64,000 nucleotides of DNA from Epiperipatus broadwayi. Taxonomy: Eukaryota > Onychophora > Udeonychophora > Euonychophora > Peripatidae. The position numbers were made by a program, and so were the translations under genes. Shown piece by piece: positions 23,900 to 35,094 of this stretch. The stretch covers positions 5,930,085-5,994,084 of the forward strand of contig JAQFVV010012396.1 of NCBI GenBank assembly GCA_028023455.1, written 5' to 3'. The notes beneath the pieces are model-generated. The model worked only from the letters and a program-made list of their open reading frames with translations, was not told the DNA's origin and did not search any database. How positions within the stretch are numbered: position 1 is the first letter of the stretch; each line of letters starts with the position of its first letter.

Positions 23900-24240
23900 T
23901 ACTTATTCTAAAGCCAAACTTTTCCAAATATTTAATTTTCAAATATTTGACTAAACTTTTTAACAAAATGATAAACATAATTTTCCTGAACTACTCTTTT
24001 ACTTCAAACTTTGTTCTACTTTTTTCTAATTTTTTTTTATTAACGATACATTTAAAGATAAGCTCCCTCTTCAAACAATCCTCCAATCTCAACACAATCA
24101 CTATTTACTGACCGATCTATTTATTGAATAAAAAATTTTACTGACCAACTGCTATATTCTATCAATTGTTTTAAAAAAATCTCCATTGGGTTTATTCTTA
24201 AGCCCACACATTGACTGTGCTATTTATTATTTTTTTATAT
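23900..24240. other. AT-rich spacer, no gene seen
   Basis: Upstream of the coiled-coil frame; could be the leader of that element, but no LTR or repeat is visible. Confidence 0.4.
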
Positions 24241-24295
24241 ATACCGGATACCATAAACCCTATCACTTGAAGGCATCACCAAACTAGTCTACAGG
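24241..24295. repeat. Solo end of a TIR element
   Basis: GGATACCATAAACCC followed by CACTTGAAGGCATCACCAAA resembles the ends of the 46147 element, and CAAACTAGTCTAC is shared with 13738-13758. No matching opposite end was found. Confidence 0.45.
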
Positions 24296-24580
24296 CTACT
24301 CAGTGGAACTATGAAGAGATATATGTTAGGAATAATGAAGAAATTGAAAACAAAATACAGTGATGGGAGAACAAACATGTATCATTGATATCATTGAAAT
24401 AAGAAATTGAAATGGATTTGGGCTGTGGATATTTCTACAAGATATGGTAATTGATGATCATTTGAAATCCTAAATATGATCTCAAGAAATTGTAAAAGGT
24501 CTAGGAAAGAGATCATATATAAGATGAATAAGTGTGATAAGCAAGTTTGGAGATGTGTTATGAAGAAGACAGGTTAGGTA
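24296..24580 (+). mobile_element. RTE LINE C-terminal fragment
   Basis: The translated blocks RYMLGIMKKLKTK, KLKWIWAVDIS and RNCKRSRKEIIYKM parallel ERCMLGVTRRD ... KLDW ... NRPRKRPHVRW of the RTE at 765-1220. About 285 bp, in the opposite orientation to that copy. Confidence 0.7.
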
Positions 24581-24783
24581 TCAAATAAATGTATTTTAAA
24601 CTTGAAGAGATTTTTATTTTGTAGTGAATCAATAAGGGAGGAAAATGATCCATGATAATTACAATAAATAACTTATTGCATATATATTTTAAAATAAAAT
24701 AAAAGCAGATTCTATTTACTTCAAGATTTTAACAACTGAAACACACAGGCTTATTGTATACCAGTGTTTTTATATGTAATATT

Positions 24784-25236
24784 TAGGGTATATGAGCACA
24801 GACTTTCACACAATCCACCACTATCCACACTATCTCATAACACTGATACACCTAAGAACATATATGTTGAAAAGATAAATAATCACCAATATATGTATTT
24901 CATGCTAAACAAGCAATCATCAGTTGGTCCAGATTACCATCTCTACACATATATGCTAGCATCAGATTTTCAATTGGATGGACAGTTGAAGTGTGGAGTA
25001 GATTGAAACCTGTCCATTAAAGTATGAGGATTGGCTATCTTAATATATATCTGAGCACTTACAGCATATATGTGTAGAGATGGTAATCTGGACCAACTGA
25101 TGATTGCTGGTTTAGCATGAAATACGTATATTGGTGATTATTTATCTTTTCAACATATATGTGCTCAAGTGTATCAGTGATATGAGATAGTGTGGAAAGT
25201 GGTGGTTCATGGGAAAATCTGTGCTCATATACCCTA
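24784..25236. repeat. SINE-headed hairpin (inverted dimer)
   Basis: The ends TAGGGTATATGAGCAC (24784) and its complement ending ~25236 bound two ~170-bp inverted arms, each a head plus the start of the body seen at 6996-9113, joined by a ~90-bp centre derived from the body (TTTAATGGACAGG complement at ~25000-25020). It could fold on itself. No clear target duplication seen. Confidence 0.85.
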
Positions 25237-25249
25237 TATATTTCAAGAT

Positions 25250-26430
25250 TTTAACTTTTCTTAATAAATGGCAACTGAAATATTAATCGCTAACTTGCTT
25301 TTTTTAAATAAACATTTACTCTAGTTAATCTTAGCAAAAGAATAAAAAGGGGAATATTAATTACTAAATCTTATAGATCATTAGTATTTAAAAAATGTAG
25401 AAAAAAAGTTGTAAATTATTGTTTTTTTACTCAAATATTTAATATACTGAACTAATTGTGAATATATATCCCATAGACTTTAACATTATTAATTACATTA
25501 CTGTTACTTATCATTTACATTTTAAAAAAACAATGGCAAACAGTCAATAATTTCTGTTGCTGAATTAATCTGCTTCACATTAGACATCCATTATTAACAG
25601 AATGAAAAGTAATAATCATAGCTAAATAAGGTAGATAATATTTTCATATAGATAAGCATATATCAAATACTAAATAAAATGTGATTCATTAAATAGTGGG
25701 ATTTTTAATTTGTTCAGCTCAGGTTCATATGGTGGCATGCAAATATTGATTATAAATAGATAAGTAATAAATATGTTAGAAAAGTATATGGATTTTAAAT
25801 ATGACCCTCAATTCCTTAACTCCATCATATAATTTTTAAAAAGAATTATATAGCAACACACAAAAATATATGTTTTCATTATTGATTAGTACTAGATTTC
25901 TGGATAGCATATCTAATAAATGAGAAGAAATATAGTACTAATTCAATATTTTGATATTTATCATTAAATGTGAATATGACATTAGCAAAATCTCCATATA
26001 GTAAAGCCACCAGGTTCAAGCCTTGGTGGTTGAGGGTTTGTGAATGGAATTCCTATATCAAGGGCTGCTCATCCAATATCTCCAGATTAGTTTCTAGCTT
26101 GCAGCTTTATCACTTAGGAGCTTTGAATTTGAAAACATTGCACTTAGATCTTAGGATCTAATGCAATCCTCCAGCAGTTATCTTTTACCTATTTAATTAA
26201 CTATAAAGCTAGGAGCTCAAGATGAAAACACACTAATATTTTCAATCCAAGCTCGTATGCTTGCATAGTCATATAGATCTAAACTCAAGTCAGTATCTAT
26301 ACATTTTAGTGTCTTTGGTTTTTTAAAAACCACAGTCACCATTATCCTAATGGTCAGAATAGGTGAAAACTATCAAATCATCATGTGATCATTTCATATG
26401 CTTGCATAGGCTATTACATTAGCAAACCCT
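25250..26430. other. AT-rich spacer with an unassigned repeat-like block
   Basis: 25250-25960 shows nothing. 25970-26330 has higher complexity (AAATCTCCATATAGTA at 25988 resembles the end of the MITE at 17992) and may be a diverged non-autonomous element; I see no partner end. Confidence 0.4.
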
Positions 26431-26433
26431 CCA

Positions 26434-26556
26434 TATGGTAGTCAGGGAATATTGGATAAGTAGATACTGGATACAGGATTTTATGCGCAAGTCCTTTTTG
26501 CATGCATTGTTTGCTGGGGCTTACACTTAGTGGCACTACTAAATGGAAAGTGAAAA
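26434..26556. mobile_element. MITE related to 17992-18112, diverged
   Basis: The left end CCCTCCATATGGTAG and the right end CTTAGTGGCACTACTAAATGG correspond to the two ends of the TTAA MITE, and the centre GCGCAAGTCC....GCATGCATTG matches its centre. TTAA flanks are not evident. Confidence 0.6.
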
Positions 26557-26559
26557 TAA

Positions 26560-27165
26560 TAATAAAAAGTAGAAAAGATAGTGAAAGGTGTGGATGGAGA
26601 GTGAATGATAAGAATAAGTTAGAGGAATATAAAATAAAAATAGAAGAAATCATGGAAGAGTTTGTTGGAATGAATATAAGAACTGATGTGGTGAAGTAGA
26701 AAAAGTGGCAAATAAAGTTTTAGGTGAGACTATGCAGAAAAACAAAGGTAATAAAAAAGAAAGTAGGAATTAGTAAAAGTATAAAAGAGAGGCAAAAAGC
26801 ATGCAGAGAATATAAATGTGCTACTAAAAATAAAGTGAAAAAAATGTTAATATTAAATAGGAAAACTATTTTTTAAAAAAAGAAATTTGTTAAAATAGAT
26901 AATTACAGTGAGAGAATGAAATTAAATAGTCAATTATTGGAGATATTAGTAAAAGTGGAAGAGATGGGAGTAAAAAAAATTTGAAATATATTAAAAGAAG
27001 GAATTTGGAAAGAAATAGTATTACTAAATGATGAGGAAAAAGAATGTAGCTTTAGAAAAAAATTAGAGATAATCTTAAATAAATATATAATAGATATAGA
27101 AAAGATATTAGATTTGAAGGACAGAGTGATAATAATATTAGTTTTAAAGAAAATGAATGCAACAA
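26560..27165 (+). mobile_element. CR1-like LINE internal fragment
   Basis: This block matches, in reverse, the linker between endonuclease and RT of the CR1-like LINE (26930-27130 vs 32060-32330; translated blocks RMKLNSQLLE, LKYIKRRN, IVLLNDEEKEC, LNKYIIDIEKILDLKDRV). It begins right after the MITE and ends at the start of R1 copy 2. Confidence 0.75.
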
Positions 27166-27174
27166 AGGCACAGA

Positions 27175-28825
27175 AAGATTCGTTTTGAATATAGCAATGA
27201 TAAAATTAAAGGCATTGGTAGCCGTACTAAAGCTTAACCAGGGTAAGATAAAGACAGACAGCTATTCAAAAAATATATATTAAAATCGTCGTATCACTCT
27301 TTGGACAGAGATTTGGGTGTCAAAGATTAAGTTAATGAAGGCTCTGATAGATCCCAGAAATTATAAAGGTTGACAATTATTTATCTCATACGCGCAACTC
27401 TCATTTATGCTTCTAAAAATAATAATATGACACATACTTTGATCGAATTCAAGCCAATTGCACAAATTAAATACTTAAAACAGTAAATCTTTCTTAAATC
27501 CAACAATTGATAAATGCGTAACGTTATTAAACAACTTTCTTAAGAGTTAATTAAAATAATGGACAATCAAAATAAGTAATGTTCTGGCTACAATAATAAA
27601 CTTTATTTCTTAAATTTAAAGAAAATTTGTAAATAACGATTTAAAAATTAGTATATAAAATACTAGGCTAACATTCGGAAACAATTTTTTTTTAAAGAGT
27701 TAATTATTATAAGAAAAATAAACTAATAACTCATCCATAGACGGAAATTAATGAAAAGCATAAAATATACTAACAAGACATATTAGTTATAAAGTTATTT
27801 AACACAGGACTGATTTCATACTAAATATATATGTTTATCAAACTACAATGACTAAAGAATAAGTTACTGGGTATAAATAAAGTTCTCACATTTTACAAGA
27901 CTTTTATGCTGCAGACTTTTGATTTTGGAAGTACGTATTTTAATTAAGGCTTCAAACGAGTGGTGTCATTCCTTTAGTGGGTAGTTGAGAGAGAAGCTTC
28001 GCTATTGAAGTTGCTGATCAGCAAAAAGTTCAGTAGTTTATATCATGATGAGAATTGGAGTTATGTCAGAAGAGGTGATTTTATCATTGGGATAACCTTT
28101 AGCCACACATCCTATTAATGAAAATACTAGAAATGGTTGATCCTTTCATTTTTCTGGTGACAGCTTGGTTTCTTTTAAATGCGCTGCATATCGCACAATA
28201 ATTACAGATAATTTTCTTTGGAAAATTAGTGATGACAAGCAGCGATGTAACTGGAACTTTTAATCAAGAAAAGTATGTAATAATAATAGTTCGTGTTCAC
28301 TAAGGAATTGAAGAAAAGTGAATAACTAATAAGGGCACTAAAAATGTTTAGCTTATATATGTCTCCAATTCTATTGTTCACCCACCTGTTTTCTTGGAAG
28401 CATCTAGAATTGGCATTAATTAAAAATATCTCCAGATAATCTAGTATTTTTAACTAATAATTAAATTCTTAACATTCCAAACTAGTTACTTTTATTACAA
28501 TGCTGAACTTTTTATTACAGCAGATTAAAATTTAAAACTCTGTAGAGTAGGCATTGTTCTACCAAGTTTCAAAATAATATTATACTAAAGATAAGGTATT
28601 ACTTTTTTAAAAACAAAAATTTACACTACTTTTTTTATACAAAATTATTCTATCGATTCGTGTGCGTGCGTATATATATGTGAACGCACTTTTACAATAC
28701 ATGTTTAATTAATTTTTAAAAATGGCAAAATTTTAAAATAAATTTACAAAAAGAAATTATAGCTGAAATCCCCCTCAAATACTTATATATATATTTGAGA
28801 CGTATCAAAGCATCCATCTAAATAT
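27175..28825 (+). repeat. Dispersed repeat R1, copy 2
   Basis: Aligns with the four R1 segments of 14390-22680 without the LINE, Gypsy and SINE insertions. Contains GGGTATAAATAAAGTTCTCA (27867) and TTTAGTGGGTAGTTGAGAGA (27971), both shared with copy 1. No coding frame. Class unknown. Confidence 0.85.
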
Positions 28826-29125
28826 ATTCTTGCAATTTGCTCACAAGGATCTGTTAAAGAACATTCATGTTACACTAGAAGTACTTTTAAATATCTAGAC
28901 GTTTTTCTGATATTGTTCTTCATAATAATGATCACTGGGTTTGAACCTACCATCCAGAAGTTATAGTTTTATATTACATGAGTTAATAACCAGAAAATCA
29001 AATATTTTAAGATTTTGAATTTAATAACTTTTATGTATTGTTTTATATATATAAAGTATATAAATATGTAATTTATTAATGTTTTTTATTTATACTCTCT
29101 ATAACATTGATCTTTCTCTTTGTAT
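28826..29125. other. AT-rich spacer, no gene seen
   Basis: No frame or repeat matched. Confidence 0.4.
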
Positions 29126-29128
29126 TTA

Positions 29129-29778
29129 TGATTCAAATTTGCATACATTGTTCTTCTGCGTAATGAGGTGTTTTTCCTTCTTTATAACTTAAAACTGAGT
29201 GCACTTTTGGTGAAGTTTACCATAATTATCTCTCTCTTAAATTAACTATTGATATTGCTTTATTTATACTGTAATTATGTCTGCATTTTTATGTTAATCC
29301 ATTTAAATATTCTCTTTGTTAGATAATTGAACATGTTTTCTCTTTTATTTATTACATTTTTATGATTGGCAAAAACCATGCCTCCTTGGCCTTTTTCTAT
29401 TATTGTGCTCTATGCACACTAGATTGACTATCTGTAGTCAAAGCAATGACTAAATTGTTTTATATGGTTCCAAAAAACAAACAGACTTATATTATGGTTT
29501 GTTTTAGCATACCAAAAGAAATGTCAAGGAGGCGTGGTTTATTGCCAACCATAGAAATGTAATAAACAAAAGAGAACACAGCAGTCACATATCTCTCAAC
29601 TGGAATATTTAAATAGACTAAATTTAAGTAAAAATTACAGTATAAAAATGCAGTAACAATAATTAATTTAAGAGAGCTATGATTATGGTGAATGTCAACA
29701 AAATGGCACTCAGCTATAGACTATAAAGAAGGAAGAAATCACTTCAATATGCAAACTAACATATGCAAATTTGAATCA
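29129..29778. repeat. Long inverted repeat (~260-bp arms)
   Basis: 29129-29390 and 29523-29778 are imperfect reverse complements (outer TGATTCAAATTTGCATA, inner ATTGGCAA.AAACCATGCCTCC / complement) around a ~130-bp spacer. No coding sequence. It could be a foldback element; flanking target duplication was not recognised. Confidence 0.85.
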
Positions 29779-30264
29779 TACCCTCTATAGAAATTTATAG
29801 GAACACAATCTTATATAATTAATTATTTATCAAGCATTACTCTATATAAGACTGTAACTTTATATAAATTTTTGTAAAAGGCTTAAAAAAACATTAATAG
29901 ATTACATTTAAATGACACTATGTCAGCAAATATATTTTTTATAGTTTATGTGCTAAGTGTTGACATGAAGACCATTTTCTATTCTTACACAAGCTGTTAA
30001 TACATTGTAAGGTGATGCGCTATGACTTCTCCTTTATCAAAGTCAGGTATCCCTCAGCCACTATGCCCGGAGAAACCTATTAGCCACATTACCTTCCCTT
30101 TCCATTCACCACCCTAAGTTTTCCTCATATTCTTTTCTATCCTGCTCCATCCCATTTCCACAACATCATCTTTGTTCACTCTATCATCTTTATATCTAGA
30201 TCCCCCTTACTTTTTTCCAAACCCAGCATAAAAACCAAGAACCCACTTTCTTTATAATCTCTTT

Positions 30265-30291
30265 GTTTATTTATATATATATATATATATT
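30265..30291. repeat. (TA)n microsatellite
   Basis: Run of alternating T/A inside the LINE C-terminal region, an expansion not present in the copies at 4520 and 35345. Confidence 0.8.
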
Positions 30292-32024
30292 CTCCCACAA
30301 CTTTATTATTTATATCCTTTTTGCTTGTATGCGCATTTACATTCAATTAGTAGATGCTTAATATTTTTCATGCCTTTTTTACATAACTTGCAAATTAAAT
30401 CACCAACATTTCTCCAATTATGTATATATTCTCTTGTTGCTAATAATCCTATTCAAGCCATAAATAGTAAACTACTTTTCTTGATATTATCATAAATTAA
30501 CTCATACCCAATATTCTATTTACTTTTATATATATTCAAACTCTTTTTACTCTCCATACTAGTTCTCCAGCTCTCCAACTCCCTATTTTTTATTAATGTA
30601 TTTAGCCACTATAGTACTTAATAATTCTCCTAACACAGACATCACATCTTTTGTACAAATATACTGACATAAAGTCTTTATCCAAATCCTTGGCATACCA
30701 TATTACCTTTTTCACCTATCTTGTTGCCTGTTTTTTATTTGTAATCCAATTAAATACTATTTTGGCTATTCTCTTACTATCCATAAATTGCAGTCTACCA
30801 AACATTTTCATTTTGCTTTTTGCATTTCTCATATAAAAACATGACTACCCCATGCACATCCAATACATGTCTTCCTGTTTTTCTTTGTGCTTTTTAAGTA
30901 ATCTAACATCCCTTTACTAATATGTAATGCATCATTACTAAAAGTTACCCTGCTACTGCCATTCCCTTCCAAGCAATTTCTGCTACATCATATTTATTAT
31001 ATAAAAATATTGTTAATTTCTTTATCAGTCCCTCTCTTTTCTTTGCTTCATTAATCAATTTTTTCTCATTTATCCAAGAAATTTTTGTTTACTTAAGCTG
31101 ATTTCCAAATAATTATAAGTATTCACCACATTTAACTTTATATCGCCCAATAAAAATTATTTCTTTTCTCTTTTCCCAGCATTTATCATCATTACTTTTG
31201 ATTTTTCTTCACTAAATTTAATCTCCATGTCTTTATCCACCCTTGTGCATGTCTTACTTCCATATCCTCTCTATTTTTTGTGCATAAGAATACATCATAC
31301 ACAACTAAAACACTGGATAATATATATATATACTCCCTTGCCACCTATTAATGGTATCTCTATCCCTCTTCCTAGTCTTTCTATTGCTCTCTCCATTTCT
31401 CTCAAGTATAAAAAAAACAAAATAGGTGATGTAGGGCATTTTTACCTTAGTCCCACCTCATTTTTAACTCTGATTCTATATTTCCTAATTCATACATGTA
31501 GTAATTATTTTCATACAATCTCTTAATAAGATTCCCTAAAGCTCCATTTAGTCTTAAATTTACTAAACTTACCCATAATCTATTTTATTTATCCTATCAT
31601 ATGCCTTTTCTATATTTATAAAGGCCAAATATAAATTGTCTACCCATATTCCTATTCATATCTATAAGTTGTGTGACTACAAATAAAGTGTCTCCTATAC
31701 AACTTTCCATTCTAAAACCTCCTTTATTTCTCTCACTACCTTATTTTGTTTTATTCATTTTGTCACCCTTCCAGCCATCATGTATGCAAAAACTTTATAT
31801 GACATTGATGTTACCACTATCAGTCTATAATTGTTTATTTTTCTTTTGGTCCTTACTCTTTACTTTAAATAATAATCTTACTCTTGTATCTATCTTCTGT
31901 GCCATCTTATTAAAACATGATAATAAATTTAATTTTGTCCTATTTCCCAAATTTATCACTATTTCTGCTGCTTATCTATCTAACCCTTTTGCCTTTTCAC
32001 TTTTCAATTTTTTCCCTGCCTCAT

Positions 32025-32399
32025 TCAATTCATTTTCTGTAAAATGAATATTCCCATTACTATGTGCTTTATGTTTGTTATCACTTTGTCCTTCACATTT
32101 AACATCTTTTCTATATCAATTATATATTTATTTAAGATTGTCTCTAAGTCTTCTCTAGAGTTATACTCTTTTTCCTTATCATTTAGTAATACTATTTTTC
32201 TCTCCTTTACATTTCTTTTAATATATTTCCAAAAATTTTTACTCTCATCTCTTACACTTTTATTAATATTCTCCAATAATTTACTGTTTAATTTCATTCT
32301 CTCTATATAATTATTTATTTTAGTCAACTTATTTTTTAAAAAATAGTTTTCCCATTTAATATTAATATCTTTTTTCATTTTCTTTGTGTTTAATAGCAT
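32025..32399 (-). pseudogene. CR1-like ORF2 linker segment
   Basis: 124 codons, Lys-rich helical linker between endonuclease and RT (IERMKLNSKLLENINK, FWKYIKRNVKERKIVLLNDKEKEY, ILNKYIIDIEKMLNVKDKV). Same segment occurs at 26930-27130 (+) and 37200-37465 (-). Confidence 0.7.
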
Positions 32400-32700
32400 A
32401 TTTATATTCTCCTCATGCTTTTTCCCTCTCTTTTACACTTTTACTAGTTTTACTTTTCTATTACTTTTATTTTTCTGAATGTTCTCACCTAAAACCCTAT
32501 TTGCCACTTTTCTACTTCACCACACCAGTCCTTATATTCATCCCCAACAAACTTTTCCATTATTTCTTCTACTTTCCATTTTATATGTTTCTGACTTATT
32601 CTTATCATTTATTCTTCATCCACATCTTTCAGTATTCTTTCTACTTTTATTAATATTTTCCATCCCATTAGTAATTGTTTCTATTATAAAGAAATTATGA

Positions 32701-32964
32701 TCACTTACATATTTTCTCTTCATTATCAAACATTTTAATTTTCAATATTTTATTCATTTTCTCTTTCTCTACTAATACATAATCTATAGTCTGAAACGTA
32801 TTATTTCTAGACCATGTGTATTGCTCCTCATAAATATTTAATAAATTTCCAATACTCAAATTCACTCTCTGACAAAAAAATTTCAAAAGTTGTCCATTCT
32901 TGTTACCCACATCATCAATTTCTTCAATATGTCCATTCATATCCCCTATAACCATTATTTTCAT
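32701..32964 (-). pseudogene. CR1-like endonuclease domain fragment
   Basis: VIGDMNGHIEE (GDxN motif), NGQLLKFFCQRVNLSIGNLL, QYTWSRNNTFQTIDYVLV: the middle to end of an APE-type endonuclease, which nicks target DNA. The terminal SDH motif is beyond the stop. Confidence 0.8.
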
Positions 32965-33289
32965 CTTTTTTTTAAACTCTGTAATCTTTAACTAGGCATT
33001 CATATATGCTACTATTTCACTCCATTATAGTTTGATTATCTCCGGTGATCATATACACTATAGCCACCATCCATTCTTGTTTTCCTAACCTTATCTCAAA
33101 CCATAAATGTTCTTGAAACTTTACAGTATTTAAGTATTTTTTGACATAACTTCTATGCCACCACTCTCTTTTTTTTTCTATTTATGCCCTGCCATACCAA
33201 ATATTCCGGTGTATATTTTTCTTTTCTTAGATGTGTTTCTATTACTGCTAATACCTCAAGCCCTTCGTTTTTAACTGCTTTGTTTAATT

Positions 33290-33440
33290 CCAGCTACTTT
33301 TCTGGTCTCCTACCACCTTGCATATTCAAATCCATTTTTAACAATTTCTTCCTGTCTTACATTTCCAGCTACTTTTCTGGTCTCCTACCACCTTGCATAT
33401 TCAAATCCAATTTTAACAATTTCTTACTATTTTATGAATT
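33290..33440. repeat. 75-bp tandem duplication inside CR1-like LINE
   Basis: CCAGCTACTTTTCTGGTCTC at 33290 recurs at 33365; about 60 bp are identical in the two copies. Local duplication in the 5' part of the endonuclease region. Confidence 0.9.
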
Positions 33441-34283
33441 CTTTTGATTCTTTCTTCTCTATTATTTGTAATTAGCTTGTTTATCATTAGTTTTACAGAC
33501 ATTCATTCTCCACATCTACATTTTCATCTGAATCAAATACCCTTTGTTTACTTTTTACATCCTGTCCATTCTTAACCTTCTTTTTGATAATACTGTAATT
33601 TAAAACCCCAACAACTCTTCATAATTTCCCTGAACTATAATATTTTTCATAAATCAAACTCCCTAATGCTTCACTTCCTTGTTTTGCTAAGTGCAATCCA
33701 TTTTTACTGTATATCTTCCTCTTATTAATAAAAAAAATCCACACATCCACAAACATATTATTTCTCTCACATAATTTTTTCAATCTCATTTATAAACATG
33801 ACCTATTTAACATATATCTATTTGCTGAATCTTGGTAGTAATCCAACTACTACTACTCTTACCTTAACCTTATTCAAAGTACTAATCAATTCTTTGTACT
33901 CATCCATTATTCTCTCCGATTGCTCTGACAAATTATTTGTCCCTACAATAACATAAACATCTCTTCTCCCCTGTTTCTTTATCTTATCACTAATTCTAGC
34001 TCCAGGAAAACATACTTATTTGTATTTTCCCTTGCAATTTTCTCTTCTCATCCTTTAATTAGTGAGTCCCTTATCAAGACTGTCTCATAGTTTACTTTCC
34101 TTACTTCATTTGTAACATTCTTATCCACCTTCTGGGCTATTATCTACTTTTTTCTTGTTGTTTTCATTAATTAATTCCTTGAACTGCTAATGCTTCATGT
34201 CTAATATTTTTCATTTTACTTCTGCATCCTTTACCCTTTTCACTCTTATTTATACTTTTCCTAAGGTATCTCCATTGCACTAC

Positions 34284-34526
34284 TTATTTTCTCATTATAT
34301 CTCTTGTCACTCTACTAAATATATACTCTATTTTATTGTCCTTATCAACATTTTCCTCCATTTCTCCTGATTGTTTCTTTAAATTATCTACACCTAGAAA
34401 CCGTTTTTTCACCTCTTTTATCACATTTATACATGATCTACACAACCATACACCTTTTACATTCTTCCTAGTCTTTTTTAAACATTTCAAATGAAAAATC
34501 TTATCACATACCATACACTCTATCAA
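34284..34526 (-). pseudogene. PHD-finger ORF1 fragment of CR1-like LINE
   Basis: CMVCDKIFHLKCLKK....VKGVWLCRSC has the C4-type second half of a PHD finger (CxxC, HxxC, then CxxC) followed by a charged segment. In CR1-like LINEs, PHD ORF1 proteins are thought to bind chromatin or RNA. The N-terminal CxxC pair would lie just upstream. Confidence 0.7.
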
Positions 34527-35094
34527 AGCATACCTAATTTTGTTCTAACCATCATACATACATTGTGGGATACAAATGCAATCCATATTTTCTTATTTTT
34601 CTTTTTCCCCTACTCAATATTTAAATTTATGATTTTTCTACCACTCTTCAAACCTCTTTATACAAAAGGAAAAAAAAAATTTTAATGTGTTTTAAATTCA
34701 CATCTCAAACATTACCCTCTTTCTCAAATAAATCATTCCCTTACTTAAACTGAAAATGTTTTTAATAAAAAATATCCTAAAATTCAACTAATCTTATGTA
34801 TAACTTAGTTTTAAAGTCTCCGTGCAGTAAACACATGCACAAAAAAAATTTCTTTTATATTTAAAATGTAAGCATATCAAATCACTTTTCAAATGTTAGA
34901 TTTTTTCAAATCCAATTAAATTTATCTCGCTGTGCTCCAACTCTCTTTTCTCATCTGCTTACTAAGCCAATATTCTCTCGCAACAGAAATTTTTTCAGAA
35001 TATATAAAACTTTAACTTATCTTGTTGAACACATCAGCTACATCATATCAGTCACATTAGCAGAGCAAGGCAGTCACAAACTACAGTCAAAATT

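Larger units (their letters stand above)
29985..35090 (-). mobile_element. CR1-like LINE, nearly full length (copy 2)
   Basis: On the minus strand: a 5' part with a PHD-finger ORF1 (34526-34284), endonuclease (ending ~32701), linker (32399-32025), RT (~32000-31200), and thumb/C-terminal region with Cys-His cluster (~30420-30330), then 3' UTR to ~29985. PHD-containing ORF1 proteins are known in CR1-like LINEs. Internal stops and frameshifts throughout. Its 5' end abuts the 3' end of the next copy at ~35095. Confidence 0.82.

Noticed and set aside
31673-32700. Several hydrophobic plus-strand frames resembling membrane proteins
   Set aside because: They lie antisense to the Lys/Asn-rich CR1-like ORF2 and exist only because its complement has few stops.
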